Positions 19,214 to 29,576 of a stretch of DNA of 64,000 nucleotides are shown piece after piece. The position numbers and the translations under genes are program-made. Position 1 is the first letter of the stretch; each line of letters opens with the position of its first letter. The stretch is from Lunatimonas sp. (GTDB taxonomy: Bacteria > Bacteroidota > Bacteroidia > Cytophagales > Cyclobacteriaceae): contig NZ_JAFIEU010000002.1 of assembly GCF_020832325.1 (NCBI RefSeq), positions 1 to 64,000 of the forward strand. The letters are read 5' to 3'. The notes under the pieces are model-generated. The model ran no database searches, had not been told where the DNA came from, and saw nothing but the letters and a program-made list of their open reading frames with translations.

Positions 19214-20643
19214 GCCATACGTATTCTCCATTCCTTGGGGTAATAATTGTTGATCCGGTTTCCCAAATTCTTAACCCAGCCCAAAGGTTGCTGTTGATAG
19301 GTAATTAACACCCAGCCGATCGAGGGAAGCTCTATTGGAAGGTTTTCTTTGCGGAGAAATTGGATAGCCTGTTCCAACGTGACCTCCGCTGTATGGATTC
19401 CTTCTTTTGGAAGGATAGACATGGCCCACTCATGGCTGGGAATCCACTGATTGTGGTTCATCTCTCCCAGGGCAATTCCCATATAGCGTAGGTTTAGGTG
19501 CTGCGCGATACATTCAAATGTTGCTTGGAATTTCATGGGAAATAAAAAAAAACCACCGCCCAAAGCGTAGAGTGCCTCCTCTCCTACGGTAGGCACCTGC
19601 CTTACCAACTCTTCATTGATCTGACGGGTGGCTACTCGTTTGAGGTGGGGATGCCGAAATTCCTTTTGCAGCTTGGGTGAAGCACTGACCGATGATGCGG
19701 TCCTTTTCATCACGCTGATGAAAAAGCCTTCGCCCCGTACTTTGTGCGGAAAAAAGCGGTAGCCGAAATAGTCCCCTGCAAGGGTTTTTACTTCGCTTTC
19801 CTGGATCCCCCAATCCTCTGATAGGGGTATGCGCACAGGCTCGTAGGAAAACTCCTCTGCTAGAAAGCGGATGTTTTCCTCGTTTTCCGTTTCATTGTAG
19901 GTACAGGTAGCATATACCAGGTATCCCCCCGCCTTTGGAAGTATCCCGACCTCGTCAAGGATTCGCTGTTGCCGTATCGCACAGTGCGTCACATGGTCTG
20001 TTGACCATTCGGCTATGGCGTTTGGGTCTTTACGAAACATTCCCTCTCCCGAACAGGGAGCATCCACCAGAACCAAATCAAATAAGCCCGCCAGTGGCTG
20101 GAAATGCGATGCATCGTTTTGGGTGACAACCGTGTTCCCAATACCCCATTTGACGATATTTTCTTTGAGAATCTGTGCCCTGCCCGATATCACTTCGTTG
20201 GCTACGAGCAATCCTTCCCTCCCTAAATAGGAAGCCAGTAAAGTGGATTTTCCGCCCGGCGCTGCGCATAGATCCAAGAATACCCCGTCCTTTGGTGCCG
20301 AAAGGCTGGATAGCATGTGAGACAGAAAAGTGGAGGAAGCTTCCTGTACATAGTAAGTACCCGCATGAAACAACGGATCTAAGGTAAATGATGGGCGTTG
20401 ACTCAGGTATAGAGCGTCCGAACACCAGGGTACCGGAAGGGTGTCAGTAAATTGAGCCACAGGCTTAAAAGGGTTCAACCGCACGGAAGTGGGCGTATCT
20501 TCTTTCAAAGCGGCTAAAAAGGAAGGGATTTCACCGGCTTCCAAGACAGGCGCAAGGGATCGGAGGAAAGGCTGCGGTAGTGGTGAATCTATTTCCATAA
20601 TTTTAGGGGCTTTCGTGGGGCTCACAGATTGACTGCATGGCAA
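19207..20643 (-). CDS. rRNA cytosine-C5-methyltransferase (NOL1/NOP2/Sun, RsmF-like)
   Basis: DLCAAPGGKSTLLASYL; DAPCSGEGMFRKDP; YATCTYNETENE. Confidence 0.95.
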   Translation of the reverse strand: MPCSQSVSPTKAPKIMEIDSPLPQPFLRSLAPVLEAGEIPSFLAALKEDTPTSVRLNPFKPVAQFTDTLPVPWCSDALYLSQRPSFTLDPLFHAGTYYVQEASSTFLSHMLSSLSAPKDGVFLDLCAAPGGKSTLLASYLGREGLLVANEVISGRAQILKENIVKWGIGNTVVTQNDASHFQPLAGLFDLVLVDAPCSGEGMFRKDPNAIAEWSTDHVTHCAIRQQRILDEVGILPKAGGYLVYATCTYNETENEENIRFLAEEFSYEPVRIPLSEDWGIQESEVKTLAGDYFGYRFFPHKVRGEGFFISVMKRTASSVSASPKLQKEFRHPHLKRVATRQINEELVRQVPTVGEEALYALGGGFFLFPMKFQATFECIAQHLNLRYMGIALGEMNHNQWIPSHEWAMSILPKEGIHTAEVTLEQAIQFLRKENLPIELPSIGWVLITYQQQPLGWVKNLGNRINNYYPKEWRIRMAQ

Positions 20644-20731
20644 AAATAGATTTTATCGGACACTATGCATCACGAACACTGCATTTATACCTAAATTAGC
20701 CCCATGGTCACCATCGGTTCATTCAACTAGT

Positions 20732-21424
20732 ATGTGGAAAAAACTCAGAAAAATCGCGGTGTTTTTGGCTCAGCTTCTGTTGGGTCTGTTGATTTTTTCT
20801 TGGGTCATGGTAGCAGTTTATCGGTTTGTACCTGTATGGATTACGCCATTGATGGTGATCCGCGTAGCCGAGTCACTGTTTGGACCGGAGGAGTTTTCAG
20901 GAGTACACCAATCCTGGGTTTCCTACGAGCGCATTTCACCCCATGTGGTACTGGCTGTGATTGCGGCCGAAGATCAGAAATTCCCAACCCATCGTGGCTT
21001 TGACTGGGAGGCAATTGCAGAAGCCAGAAAAGAGATATCCACCGGCAAACGATTCCGTGGCGGGAGTACAATTACCAATCAAACCGCTAAAAACGTATTT
21101 CTATGGCCTGCAAGAAACCTATTCAGAAAGGGGTTAGAGTCCTATTTCTCTTTGCTCATCGAATACGTGTGGGGCAAGCGCCGCATCATGGAAGTTTACC
21201 TGAACGTAATCGAAATGGGTGATGGGCTGTACGGTATAGAAGAGGCTGCTCAGCGGTATTTCAAAAAATCCGCGGCAGATCTCACCCGTCAGGAAGCTGC
21301 CTTAATCGCAGCCGTATTGCCCAACCCAAGACGTTGGAGTCCGGCACAGCCCACCAGCTATATCCGAAACCGGCAGACTTGGATTTTGAGAAATATGCGT
21401 AACCTGGGGCAGGTGGAGCTTTAG
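20732..21424 (+). CDS. mtgA: Monofunctional biosynthetic peptidoglycan transglycosylase
   Basis: AAEDQKFPTHRGFDWEAI; GGSTITNQTAKNVFLWP; EVYLNVIEMGDGLYG. Confidence 0.95.
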   Translation: MWKKLRKIAVFLAQLLLGLLIFSWVMVAVYRFVPVWITPLMVIRVAESLFGPEEFSGVHQSWVSYERISPHVVLAVIAAEDQKFPTHRGFDWEAIAEARKEISTGKRFRGGSTITNQTAKNVFLWPARNLFRKGLESYFSLLIEYVWGKRRIMEVYLNVIEMGDGLYGIEEAAQRYFKKSAADLTRQEAALIAAVLPNPRRWSPAQPTSYIRNRQTWILRNMRNLGQVEL

Positions 21425-21522
21425 GCATTTTCTGCTGGTCTAGCTCGGTGATACTTGGTTTAGACAGGTATTATTGCCCAGATCACTAGAATGTTGGGGC
21501 AGGAGGTTTGCCTATGGGGGTG

Positions 21523-22149
21523 CTATTTGCGTATTTTTCCTAGCAGGCGTACGGCAAAGTTTGGGCGGTCTTCCGTCATGCTAAAGTCGTCCTCGCTTAC
21601 CCGCTTCACACTTTCGATGGTATAGAAGGCCTTTTCGTTTACGGTTTTCACTTTTGCTACAAAATCCTTCAGGTTTTCGCGTTTCAGCACCGTAAATAGC
21701 AGTTGCACCCTGCCGTAGCGGCCCTCCGCTCCCACAATCGTGAAGCGGTGTTCTTTTTCCTTCATGTATTCCACCAACTGCGGCATCGGTTCAGGGGTAA
21801 TCACCCGCACCAGTACCCTACCCAGGGCCAACTTTTCCTCGATGGTCATACCCACCCAGATACCCATGGCAAACCCGCCCGAGTAGGCAATGTATGAGAG
21901 TGGGTTGTTGATGTTTTGGAATATCTGCCCGATAGCCAACAGCCAGATCATCGCCTCAAAAAAACCCATGATCGGCGCGATATATTTTTTTCCGGACATC
22001 ACAAAAACGATCCGAAGGGTATTGATAGACACATCCCCGATTCTCGCCAGGAAGATCAGAAGTGGCATGATCACATAGGTGAAGACGTTTTCAGAAATTC
22101 CGAAGGTAGACAGGTACTCTTGCATGGCAAAGGATTTGGTATCACACAA
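21523..22149 (-). CDS. DUF2179/DUF5698-type membrane protein
   Basis: ARIGDVSINTLRIVFVMSGKKYIAPIMGFFEAMIWLLAIGQIFQNINNPLSYIAYSGGFAMGIWVGM. Confidence 0.85.
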   Translation of the reverse strand: MCDTKSFAMQEYLSTFGISENVFTYVIMPLLIFLARIGDVSINTLRIVFVMSGKKYIAPIMGFFEAMIWLLAIGQIFQNINNPLSYIAYSGGFAMGIWVGMTIEEKLALGRVLVRVITPEPMPQLVEYMKEKEHRFTIVGAEGRYGRVQLLFTVLKRENLKDFVAKVKTVNEKAFYTIESVKRVSEDDFSMTEDRPNFAVRLLGKIRK

Positions 22150-22165
22150 AGTTACCTATTAACCA

Positions 22166-23341
22166 CTAAACCTTCTTATTCTTACCCGCAAAATAACCAA
22201 ATCCCCCGAAGAACAGCGAAGTAATCAGTACCAGGTAGATCAAGTGATCCCAGTTTTGCCATTGATCCATCGCCATGCCAAATAGTACCGGTCCCAATGC
22301 AGCTAGGTAGTATCCGGTAGACTGGGCCATCCCGGAAAGTGCCGCAGTCGTTCGGTCGTTTGCTGTTCTCAGCGTGATCAGGGTATAGGCCATGCTCAGA
22401 CTGGCTCCCATACAGAGTCCCGCAAGGGATATGCCAGCGATATTCCAGACGATTGCTGGTGAAAACAGCAACCCATACCCCACCAGGTAACAACCTCCCA
22501 GTACAAGGATCATCTGGGATTGCTCACGAGAACGAACGGCTATAATAGGTGCCAAAAAGGTCCCGATTAAGGCCACCAGTTGCATGAGAGATATTATAAG
22601 ACCTGCGTTTACCGGAGTCACACCACGGGAGATAAACAGATCAGGCAGCCAAGTAATCAGGGTAAAAAAAAGCAGCGACTGAACCCCCATGAAAAGGGAT
22701 ACTTGCCAGGCAAGTTTGGATTTCCAGACGTTTACGATCGGACTGTTGCTCTGGATAGGATTTACCGTTTTCTGGGGTTTGACCTGTGGTAGCCAAATGA
22801 CGATGGCAACTACTAAGAGGACTATCCAAGCAACCAGCGATCCCCGCCAGCCCAATGAAAAGTCCACTGCTAAAGGGACGCTGACGGCGGAGCCAATTGC
22901 GGCAACCAGTGTCATCACCGTGGCATAGATACCTGTTATCTTCCCTACTTTTTCGGGCATGCGTACTTTTACCAAGGGGATGAGGAGGACATTGCAGATC
23001 ACGATGCCAATCCCAGTCAGGCCTGTGCCCAGAAATAGCAAAAAGGGTCCACCAGTCACCCGTACCAAGATACCAATTGCAATGATGATCATCCCAAGTA
23101 GGATTGCCCGCGCATAGCCCATACGCCGGCCAATGGATGCCGAAAACAAAGAAAAAGTCGCAAACGTGATCAAGGGCAAGGTGGTCAAAAAGCCGGCAAG
23201 GCCGTTGGATAGACCCAAGTCGGCGCGTATCATGGGAATCAACGGCCCCACAGTCGTGATGCTTGGCCTGAGGGTGGCAGCAACCAAGATAATCCCTAAT
23301 AGCAAATGGCTGGGCTGGGTTTGGGGTAGTCGGTTTACCAT
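22166..23341 (-). CDS. MFS transporter (CynX/NimT-like)
   Basis: 12-TM MFS layout; LRPSITTVGPLIPMIRADLGLSNGLAGFLTTLPL. Confidence 0.88.
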   Translation of the reverse strand: MVNRLPQTQPSHLLLGIILVAATLRPSITTVGPLIPMIRADLGLSNGLAGFLTTLPLITFATFSLFSASIGRRMGYARAILLGMIIIAIGILVRVTGGPFLLFLGTGLTGIGIVICNVLLIPLVKVRMPEKVGKITGIYATVMTLVAAIGSAVSVPLAVDFSLGWRGSLVAWIVLLVVAIVIWLPQVKPQKTVNPIQSNSPIVNVWKSKLAWQVSLFMGVQSLLFFTLITWLPDLFISRGVTPVNAGLIISLMQLVALIGTFLAPIIAVRSREQSQMILVLGGCYLVGYGLLFSPAIVWNIAGISLAGLCMGASLSMAYTLITLRTANDRTTAALSGMAQSTGYYLAALGPVLFGMAMDQWQNWDHLIYLVLITSLFFGGFGYFAGKNKKV

Positions 23342-23555
23342 TTGGGCAAAATTAAGGTAAAAAGGCAGTGATTGGTCAATCCAGGTGGGATATTTAGTAC
23401 ATCATCTTCGTGTGCATATTATGGCTTCGAAAAGTTTAAAAAAATGGGGGTTAAAAAATATTCGAAACAATAACCCCCGATTTTAATCCATAAAAACATC
23501 CAGTTTGAAAAGTTGCTTAATCACCCGATGTAAAGGTAGGCCATTGATTTGGTTT

Positions 23556-23582
23556 AAAAAATACCCTGATCGGGGTATTTTT
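23556..23582 (-). terminator. Intrinsic terminator downstream of the metallophosphoesterase gene
   Basis: AAAATACCC-TGATC-GGGTATTTT hairpin with A/T tracts on both sides. Confidence 0.7.
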
Positions 23583-23692
23583 CAGGTTTTTTGGGTCATT
23601 TTCTGTCCGTTTTTGAACAATTTTCGATAACGAAGTAAGATTTCTCATTTTTTTGGGCATTTTGGTGACTATAAAGGGCTATAAACCTTGGG

Positions 23693-25600
23693 TTACTGCT
23701 CGATGAAAAAGCGCCATTGTTCCGCGGGTTCCCGCAGCCCGCTTGGGTGTACAAGTTCTAAACTACCATAGGCATCGTACCGATCAGGGAGGTGGTATTC
23801 GATTCGAAACGGGTGGAGTCCTTTCTCCAGCAACACCTCCCCGGTGATACCGACCTCCCTCGTATTCTCCTCGATGAGGAGTTGATCGTGTAAGTAGAAG
23901 CGGAAAAGCTGATAGGCATGGCCTTTAAATCGGTAGTATCCGCTTTCAGGTATGGATAGATAGCCGGTAAGTTCCGCTCCCCAGTTATTCGCACGGCGTG
24001 GAAGGAGATTCCAGTCATAGCTATCGATTATGCCGCTTGCGGTTTGCTGTAATTGGGAGGATAGTGGAGCCTTGGGGTCTGATAATTTTCCGGTGTAGTA
24101 GATATATCGTAGCCCCGACTTCGGATTGCTTACCGAAGCAGGTTTCAACGCAGCCATATGTTCAAAGCGATAACTCCCAACCGGCCCGGCTCCCTGTTTA
24201 TTGAAGGCGATTGCCTGGAGGTGAGTGGTTTCGCGGATGGTGATAGGTTTGCTATACCTTGGAGACTTCCTGGAGGGAATGCTGCCATCTGTAGTATAGA
24301 ACAATTCGTCATCACCATGGGCGGTGCTCAAAGCGACGTTCAGCGGCTGCGAAAATTTTCGCTGCGGGGTGCTAGGTGCCGGTGTAGTCGGAGCGAGTGC
24401 TGAAGCTGGGCTTTTGGGTCGAGGTGCTAGAAGTTCGAACTGGTCAAAGAGGCTACCGTATTGATCAATAGCCTGGTACTGTAGGTGATTTCCGTTAATA
24501 GCGATGTACGCATAGTGGTGGAGTGTGCGTACCTTGTTGGTAAACCATGTACGGGTAGGTGCGGCCTTTTCCAAGCCACCTCCAGAACCACCTAAGATGA
24601 AATACCTCACGCCATTCTTTTCTACTACCCGGCCATTTAAGATAGGCCAGGTCCGCTCATACATGTGCAAATGGCCCGAAAACACCATATCCACGCCATA
24701 TTTTTCATATAGAGGTACCAACAGACGGGCCTCATCGTCTCCCTGTTCCGAACTTTCGTACTGGGTGTTGCCATAGTCATTTTCTTCGGAGGAGTAAGGC
24801 GGATGATGCTGCACCACAAATTTCCAAGTTGCCTGAGAGGTCGCGAGCGCCCTTTCCAGCCATAGGTAAAGTGGTGTGCCTGGCTTTTGATACTGATCTG
24901 TATCGATCATGAAAAAATCTGCATTGCCGTAGCTAAAGGTATAATAGTGCTCCGGGTCGGGATTTTTCATGTACTGGTAATAGTAGGCTGCATCGTGCTC
25001 GTGATTCCCCAGAGTGGAAAAAATGGGGATCTGCTTCATAAAGTGCTTGGCAGGCGCGAAAAATTCCTGTATCCATTCGTTTTTGCGGTAACCGAGTCCT
25101 ACGAGATCTCCTGCATGTACCGCAAAATTTGGACGCTCCTCGAAGGCGTGATGAGTGACGTTGGCCCAGACTTCGGGGTTGTTTTGAGAGTCAGAAAACA
25201 CCGTGAACGCAAAGGCGCTTTCTTTGTGTACGGCTGTTCGGAACGGGATAACATCACTCTGAATGGTATCGCCTGCCTCGGTGACTGACAAGACCCGATA
25301 GAAGTAGTTGGTTTCCGCTTCGAGTGAGGTAAGCGTGACCTCGTGCATGGTCTGGTGCTGTGAATTTCCGACACTTTCTGAAAGGATGGCCTTCCCCGTG
25401 TTGAACTGAGATGGTCCATACATCACCTGGGTCGATGCGGGATGGGTGGTTTCCCAAAGTATGGAAATTTCCGTCTGGGTGCTATATTGCAGGTAGGGGT
25501 GTATCAAAAACCCTGGCCTATTGTCTGGGTGCTGCTGCGCAAACAGGAGTCCTGTGGCAACAAATAGGAAAGTGGAAAGGAGGGGAAGTGTTCGGTTCAT
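23693..25600 (-). CDS. Secreted purple-acid-phosphatase-like metallophosphoesterase with FnIII, chitobiase-C-like and PA14-like regions
   Basis: Signal peptide; AHTGD-like VHAGDLVGLG, LGNHEHD, FSGHLHMYERTWP; CHB_HEX-like DDELFYTTDGSIPSRKSPRYSKPI; PA14-like C-terminus. Confidence 0.88.
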   Translation of the reverse strand: MNRTLPLLSTFLFVATGLLFAQQHPDNRPGFLIHPYLQYSTQTEISILWETTHPASTQVMYGPSQFNTGKAILSESVGNSQHQTMHEVTLTSLEAETNYFYRVLSVTEAGDTIQSDVIPFRTAVHKESAFAFTVFSDSQNNPEVWANVTHHAFEERPNFAVHAGDLVGLGYRKNEWIQEFFAPAKHFMKQIPIFSTLGNHEHDAAYYYQYMKNPDPEHYYTFSYGNADFFMIDTDQYQKPGTPLYLWLERALATSQATWKFVVQHHPPYSSEENDYGNTQYESSEQGDDEARLLVPLYEKYGVDMVFSGHLHMYERTWPILNGRVVEKNGVRYFILGGSGGGLEKAAPTRTWFTNKVRTLHHYAYIAINGNHLQYQAIDQYGSLFDQFELLAPRPKSPASALAPTTPAPSTPQRKFSQPLNVALSTAHGDDELFYTTDGSIPSRKSPRYSKPITIRETTHLQAIAFNKQGAGPVGSYRFEHMAALKPASVSNPKSGLRYIYYTGKLSDPKAPLSSQLQQTASGIIDSYDWNLLPRRANNWGAELTGYLSIPESGYYRFKGHAYQLFRFYLHDQLLIEENTREVGITGEVLLEKGLHPFRIEYHLPDRYDAYGSLELVHPSGLREPAEQWRFFIEQ

Positions 25601-25676
25601 GGAGGTGAAGATACGGCTTAGTGGATACCCGTAATACTTCTTTCCTCCTAATTAAGGCCCCTGATGCGTGTATCAA

Positions 25677-26267
25677 TTAGTCCTCATGCACCAAAAATAC
25701 CGTCATACTCCTAGGTCCGTGAGCGCCTATTACCAGAGACTGCTCTATATCTGCCGTTTTTGAAGGCCCTGCGATAAATACACCGTAGCCGGGGCTGTTT
25801 ACCTGAACTTTTTCATAAACGGCATGCATGTCCCCCAGTAGGTAGCTACTAGAGATCACGACTGCCAAGTGCTGTGCTATAAACGGTAGGACCCTGTGTA
25901 CTAGGTTTTCCTCGGGCATCCATATCGCAGCGTTCTCGGCTGCCGACCAAGTACCTTCTAACACAGCCAGTTCCACCGCCTCTAGATCGTGGGGATCGGA
26001 AATGGTACTAAGATCCACGGTACTGCTTACTTCAGACACCGTGGAAACCACTTGGAGGCCTTTTTCGGTATGTTCGCGTAGGTAGCTGCTAATTTCCGCC
26101 CGGCTTTTGATCCGGATGGTTTTTCCCCCATTTAGCCTGCTAGCTTCCTGAAAACGCTCGAACAAAACTTCTTGGGAGGGACTCTCGAATGAAAGGTGAT
26201 CGGGTAATTGGGTTGGGGCCGGCTTATTTGCTTTTGCGGCGGCAAGTATTTGTTCCCTACTGCTCAT
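25677..26267 (-). CDS. lutC: LUD-domain lactate utilization protein C
   Basis: LUD domain; MSSREQILAAAKANK start at 26267 overlapping the lutB stop (ATGA). Confidence 0.88.
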   Translation of the reverse strand: MSSREQILAAAKANKPAPTQLPDHLSFESPSQEVLFERFQEASRLNGGKTIRIKSRAEISSYLREHTEKGLQVVSTVSEVSSTVDLSTISDPHDLEAVELAVLEGTWSAAENAAIWMPEENLVHRVLPFIAQHLAVVISSSYLLGDMHAVYEKVQVNSPGYGVFIAGPSKTADIEQSLVIGAHGPRSMTVFLVHED

Positions 26268-27640
26268 TTTTTTCGGTTTTTCTGGTACCACTCTTTGAAA
26301 CTTTCTTTCGGTACTGCCGGAAGGTCGCGTTTTTTGCCCCAAGCATTCAACTTCGAATATATCAGGCTGTCCGGTGTGATCTTCAGCATGATGCGGGCAC
26401 TTTTACCCATAAAATTATACCAAGCGGGACTTCCTAGTACTTTACCAGCAAGCTTCATCGACCATTTTTTGGCCAACTGCGGATGCCCTTCCTTCGCAAT
26501 GACCTGACGCCACTTGTATAATTGTTCGTGGATGTTGATTTTTACGGGGCATACATCGGAACAGGAACCACACAGTGTAGAGGCAAAGGGAAGTGTACTG
26601 TATTTGTTGAGATCTATACCTGGTGATAGAATGGATCCTATGGGGCCCGGTACGGTGGATCCATAACTAAACCCACTGCTGCGGCGATAGATGGGGCAGG
26701 TATTCATACAGGCACCGCAACGAATGCATTTTAGGGAATTTCGGAAATCCTCCCGTCCAAGCTGCGTGGTTCTACCGTTATCCACCAGGATGAGGTACAT
26801 TTTTCTGCCCGGTGCGGGGCGATGAAAGTGGGAGGAATAATTGGTGATGCTTTGTCCAGTGGCACTCCTAGCCAGTAAGCGAAGGTATACGCCCAGGTCT
26901 GCTGCCCGGGGAATCAATTTTTCAATGCCCATACAGGCGATGTGCACATCTGCCAAGTGGGTGCCCATATCGGCATTTCCCTCGTTGGTACAAACAACAA
27001 ATCCGCCCGTCTCGGCAATTCCAAAGTTCACACCGGTGATGGCGGCATTGGCCTGAATAAACTTCTCACGCAAGTGGATGCGTGCAGCTTCTGTCAGGTA
27101 CCCCGGGTCCTCGGCCCCCTCTTCGGTGCCCAGGTGCTTGTGGAATATTTCTCCGATCTCCTTTTTCTTCAGGTGGATGGCCGGCATGACGATATGGCTA
27201 GGTACCTGATGGTTGAATTGGATGATCCGTTCGCCTAGGTCCGTATCCACCACGTCGTACCCTTTTTCTTCCAAAAAATGGTTTAGACCACATTCTTCCG
27301 TCAGGATAGATTTGCTTTTTACGAGCTTTTTGACCTGGTTTTCCTGAAGGATCCGGTAGACGTGCTCGTTGTGCTCCTTGCCGTCTTTGGCCCAGAGGAC
27401 GGTGATTCCGTTTGCTTTGGCATTTTTTTCAAACTGAACCAGCAGTTCGTCCAAATGGGAGAGTACGTAGTCTTTTATCTGAGAAGCTTGGTTGCGGAGG
27501 GTCTCCCACTCTGGTAGCTTTTGGGCGGAGGTATCCCTTTTTTGCCGCACATGCCAGAGGGTCTCGTCGTGCCAGTGGGTTCTCGCTTCGTCCTTTAAGA
27601 ACTCTTCGGCGGCAGCCGCATGGGTTTTTGGTGATGACAT
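26264..27640 (-). CDS. lutB: Lactate utilization iron-sulfur protein LutB
   Basis: CIRCGACMNTCPIY and CGSCSDVCPVKI ferredoxin motifs; LUD region. Confidence 0.95.
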   Translation of the reverse strand: MSSPKTHAAAAEEFLKDEARTHWHDETLWHVRQKRDTSAQKLPEWETLRNQASQIKDYVLSHLDELLVQFEKNAKANGITVLWAKDGKEHNEHVYRILQENQVKKLVKSKSILTEECGLNHFLEEKGYDVVDTDLGERIIQFNHQVPSHIVMPAIHLKKKEIGEIFHKHLGTEEGAEDPGYLTEAARIHLREKFIQANAAITGVNFGIAETGGFVVCTNEGNADMGTHLADVHIACMGIEKLIPRAADLGVYLRLLARSATGQSITNYSSHFHRPAPGRKMYLILVDNGRTTQLGREDFRNSLKCIRCGACMNTCPIYRRSSGFSYGSTVPGPIGSILSPGIDLNKYSTLPFASTLCGSCSDVCPVKINIHEQLYKWRQVIAKEGHPQLAKKWSMKLAGKVLGSPAWYNFMGKSARIMLKITPDSLIYSKLNAWGKKRDLPAVPKESFKEWYQKNRKK

Positions 27641-27646
27641 GGTCGT

Positions 27647-28378
27647 TTAGGTTTTTGAGAGCGTGGTTCCGTTCAGGATTTCAGCTATGTGGAGGATCTT
27701 GACGGGACTTTTTTGTCGTTTGAGCAATCCCTCTAGGTGCATGAGGCAGGACATATCTGCCCCAGTGATTACCTCCACCTCTTTGCCGAGGTGATCGGCT
27801 ATGCGGTCCTTTCCCATCTGTACGGATATACCTTCCTCAAAGACGGCAAAGGTTCCGCCAAAACCGCAGCATTCATCCTTTCGGTCGAGGGTAACCAACT
27901 GTAGGTTGGCAACTTTTGCCAATAGGCTTTCCGGCTTATTAAAGTCCTCGCCCACAATTTCGGAAGGCTTGGCGAGCCGTAATCCACGCAATCCGTGGCA
28001 GCTAGAGTGAAATCCCACCTTGTGGGGAAAACTTACGCCCAGCTCTTCCACCTGTAGCACGTCCGTGAGGAACTCGCAAAGTTCGTAAATCTGAGGGCCA
28101 CTGCCATCGTGGGCCAGAACGTGTTCTTTGACGTGAAGTGTGCAACTTCCTGACGGGGCCACGATGTAGTCATACCCCGCAAAGGTCTTCGTGAAGTGGT
28201 CAGAGGTTCCATCACTGAAATGCGCATAGCCCGAGTTGGCCATGGGTTGTCCGCAGCAGGTTTGGTTCTGGGGGTAATCTACGTTTACGCCCAGTTTTTC
28301 CAATAGCTCAAGGGTAGCTATGGCCACCGAAGGGTAAAACTGATCTACGTAGCAGGGTATAAACAATCCAACTTTCAT
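27647..28378 (-). CDS. lutA: Lactate utilization Fe-S oxidoreductase LutA (CCG domain)
   Basis: NQTCCGQPMANSGY; DECCGFGGTFAV. Confidence 0.95.
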   Translation of the reverse strand: MKVGLFIPCYVDQFYPSVAIATLELLEKLGVNVDYPQNQTCCGQPMANSGYAHFSDGTSDHFTKTFAGYDYIVAPSGSCTLHVKEHVLAHDGSGPQIYELCEFLTDVLQVEELGVSFPHKVGFHSSCHGLRGLRLAKPSEIVGEDFNKPESLLAKVANLQLVTLDRKDECCGFGGTFAVFEEGISVQMGKDRIADHLGKEVEVITGADMSCLMHLEGLLKRQKSPVKILHIAEILNGTTLSKT

Positions 28379-28671
28379 GGGTTAGGTTTTCAATGGTACA
28401 ACATGCCCTAAGGGCGATAGTTTGAGCTAGCACCTTTAAAGATAGCAATAAAGGGAAAAAGGGGCAGTGGATAAAATGATTTTTGATACAAATACACCCG
28501 TTGGGTTTTTTCCTCAGGTCCAAAATTAGGGGATATGTGTGAAATACTATCCTGTACTGTGCTGATGGATTTGGCCCCAGTGGACTGGCATGGGAATGGT
28601 CTGGGATATTGAACCAGGCAGTTTGATCAGGATCTTACGGTCGGGCGGTCGCCGTACTTCGAAATGGATGC

Positions 28672-29385
28672 TCACTCGAAATAGGTAAAGATCTCGTCAG
28701 CGATCAATTGGTGGCCGTTTTTATTTGGGTGGTTTACCTGCGACATGAAATGCGTAAGACTATCACCTGCGATAATTCGGTCCTTGAACAATTGATAGCT
28801 GTCTACTAATCCAACTCCATGGGCTTCTGCCAGTCTGACGACCTGATCTCTGTGCTGTTCCAATTCATTATTCGGCTCGAATATATCGATTCGCTGGTCG
28901 GGCGATGGTGTAAGTAGAATAACCTTAAGCTGATGATCCAAGGCCTTTTTAATCATTTCGTTCCAAGCCTGGAAGGCATTTTCCAATCCAATCCCACGAT
29001 CATTCAGTGAATAATCGATGAAGAGAATGTCTGGATGGTGTGTCAGTACCTCGGCGTCAAATCTTTTTCCACCATTGACAGCGTGCTCTCCCCCAATTGC
29101 TGTATTGATCACATTTATTACGGCATAAGGGTATTGTTCTTTCAATTTTATCAGCAAGAGGAAAGGATACGAATCCAGTGTATTTACGGTGGGCGTTTTG
29201 AAGTACCCCGCTGGAACCGAATGGCCATGAAAGACCAGGTTGATGGTCCTATTTTCCGGCCACTTTTTCTCCAATTCGGCTTTTATTTCCTGTAAATAGC
29301 TCGATTTATTCTCAATCCTATTTTCAGGTTTTGGGTTTAATGATGCCAGCATAATAATGATGATGGCGTAAATGAGTTTTTGCAT
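28672..29385 (-). CDS. SGNH/GDSL-fold hydrolase
   Basis: LVFHGHSVPAGYFKTPTV (block I, GHS), IDYSLNDRG, NHPNKNGHQLIADE (block V). Confidence 0.82.
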   Translation of the reverse strand: MQKLIYAIIIIMLASLNPKPENRIENKSSYLQEIKAELEKKWPENRTINLVFHGHSVPAGYFKTPTVNTLDSYPFLLLIKLKEQYPYAVINVINTAIGGEHAVNGGKRFDAEVLTHHPDILFIDYSLNDRGIGLENAFQAWNEMIKKALDHQLKVILLTPSPDQRIDIFEPNNELEQHRDQVVRLAEAHGVGLVDSYQLFKDRIIAGDSLTHFMSQVNHPNKNGHQLIADEIFTYFE

Positions 29386-29576
29386 ACGTGTAGGTTGTTG
29401 CCGGCAGGTGTGTCATTCGGGTCTAGACGCTGTACCAGAGTAGTAAGTTAACGGATTTCTGCTAAATTTACCCCGATCGAATGGTAATTTACCTCTTGGC
29501 ATCTAAGACTTGGGCTCAGTACTACGTTCATTCGATTTTTGAGGAAGTGTTTTAGTATTGCTAATTTTACGGGCCT

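Noticed and set aside
23443-23483. GGGGGTTA...TAACCCCC inverted repeat upstream of the MFS gene
   Set aside because: Only ~8 bp with a long A/T-rich loop and no clear T tract; not distinctive enough to call.
25677-28378. lutABC as an unusual system
   Set aside because: Standard lactate utilization gene set; ATGA overlap between lutB and lutC is ordinary translational coupling.
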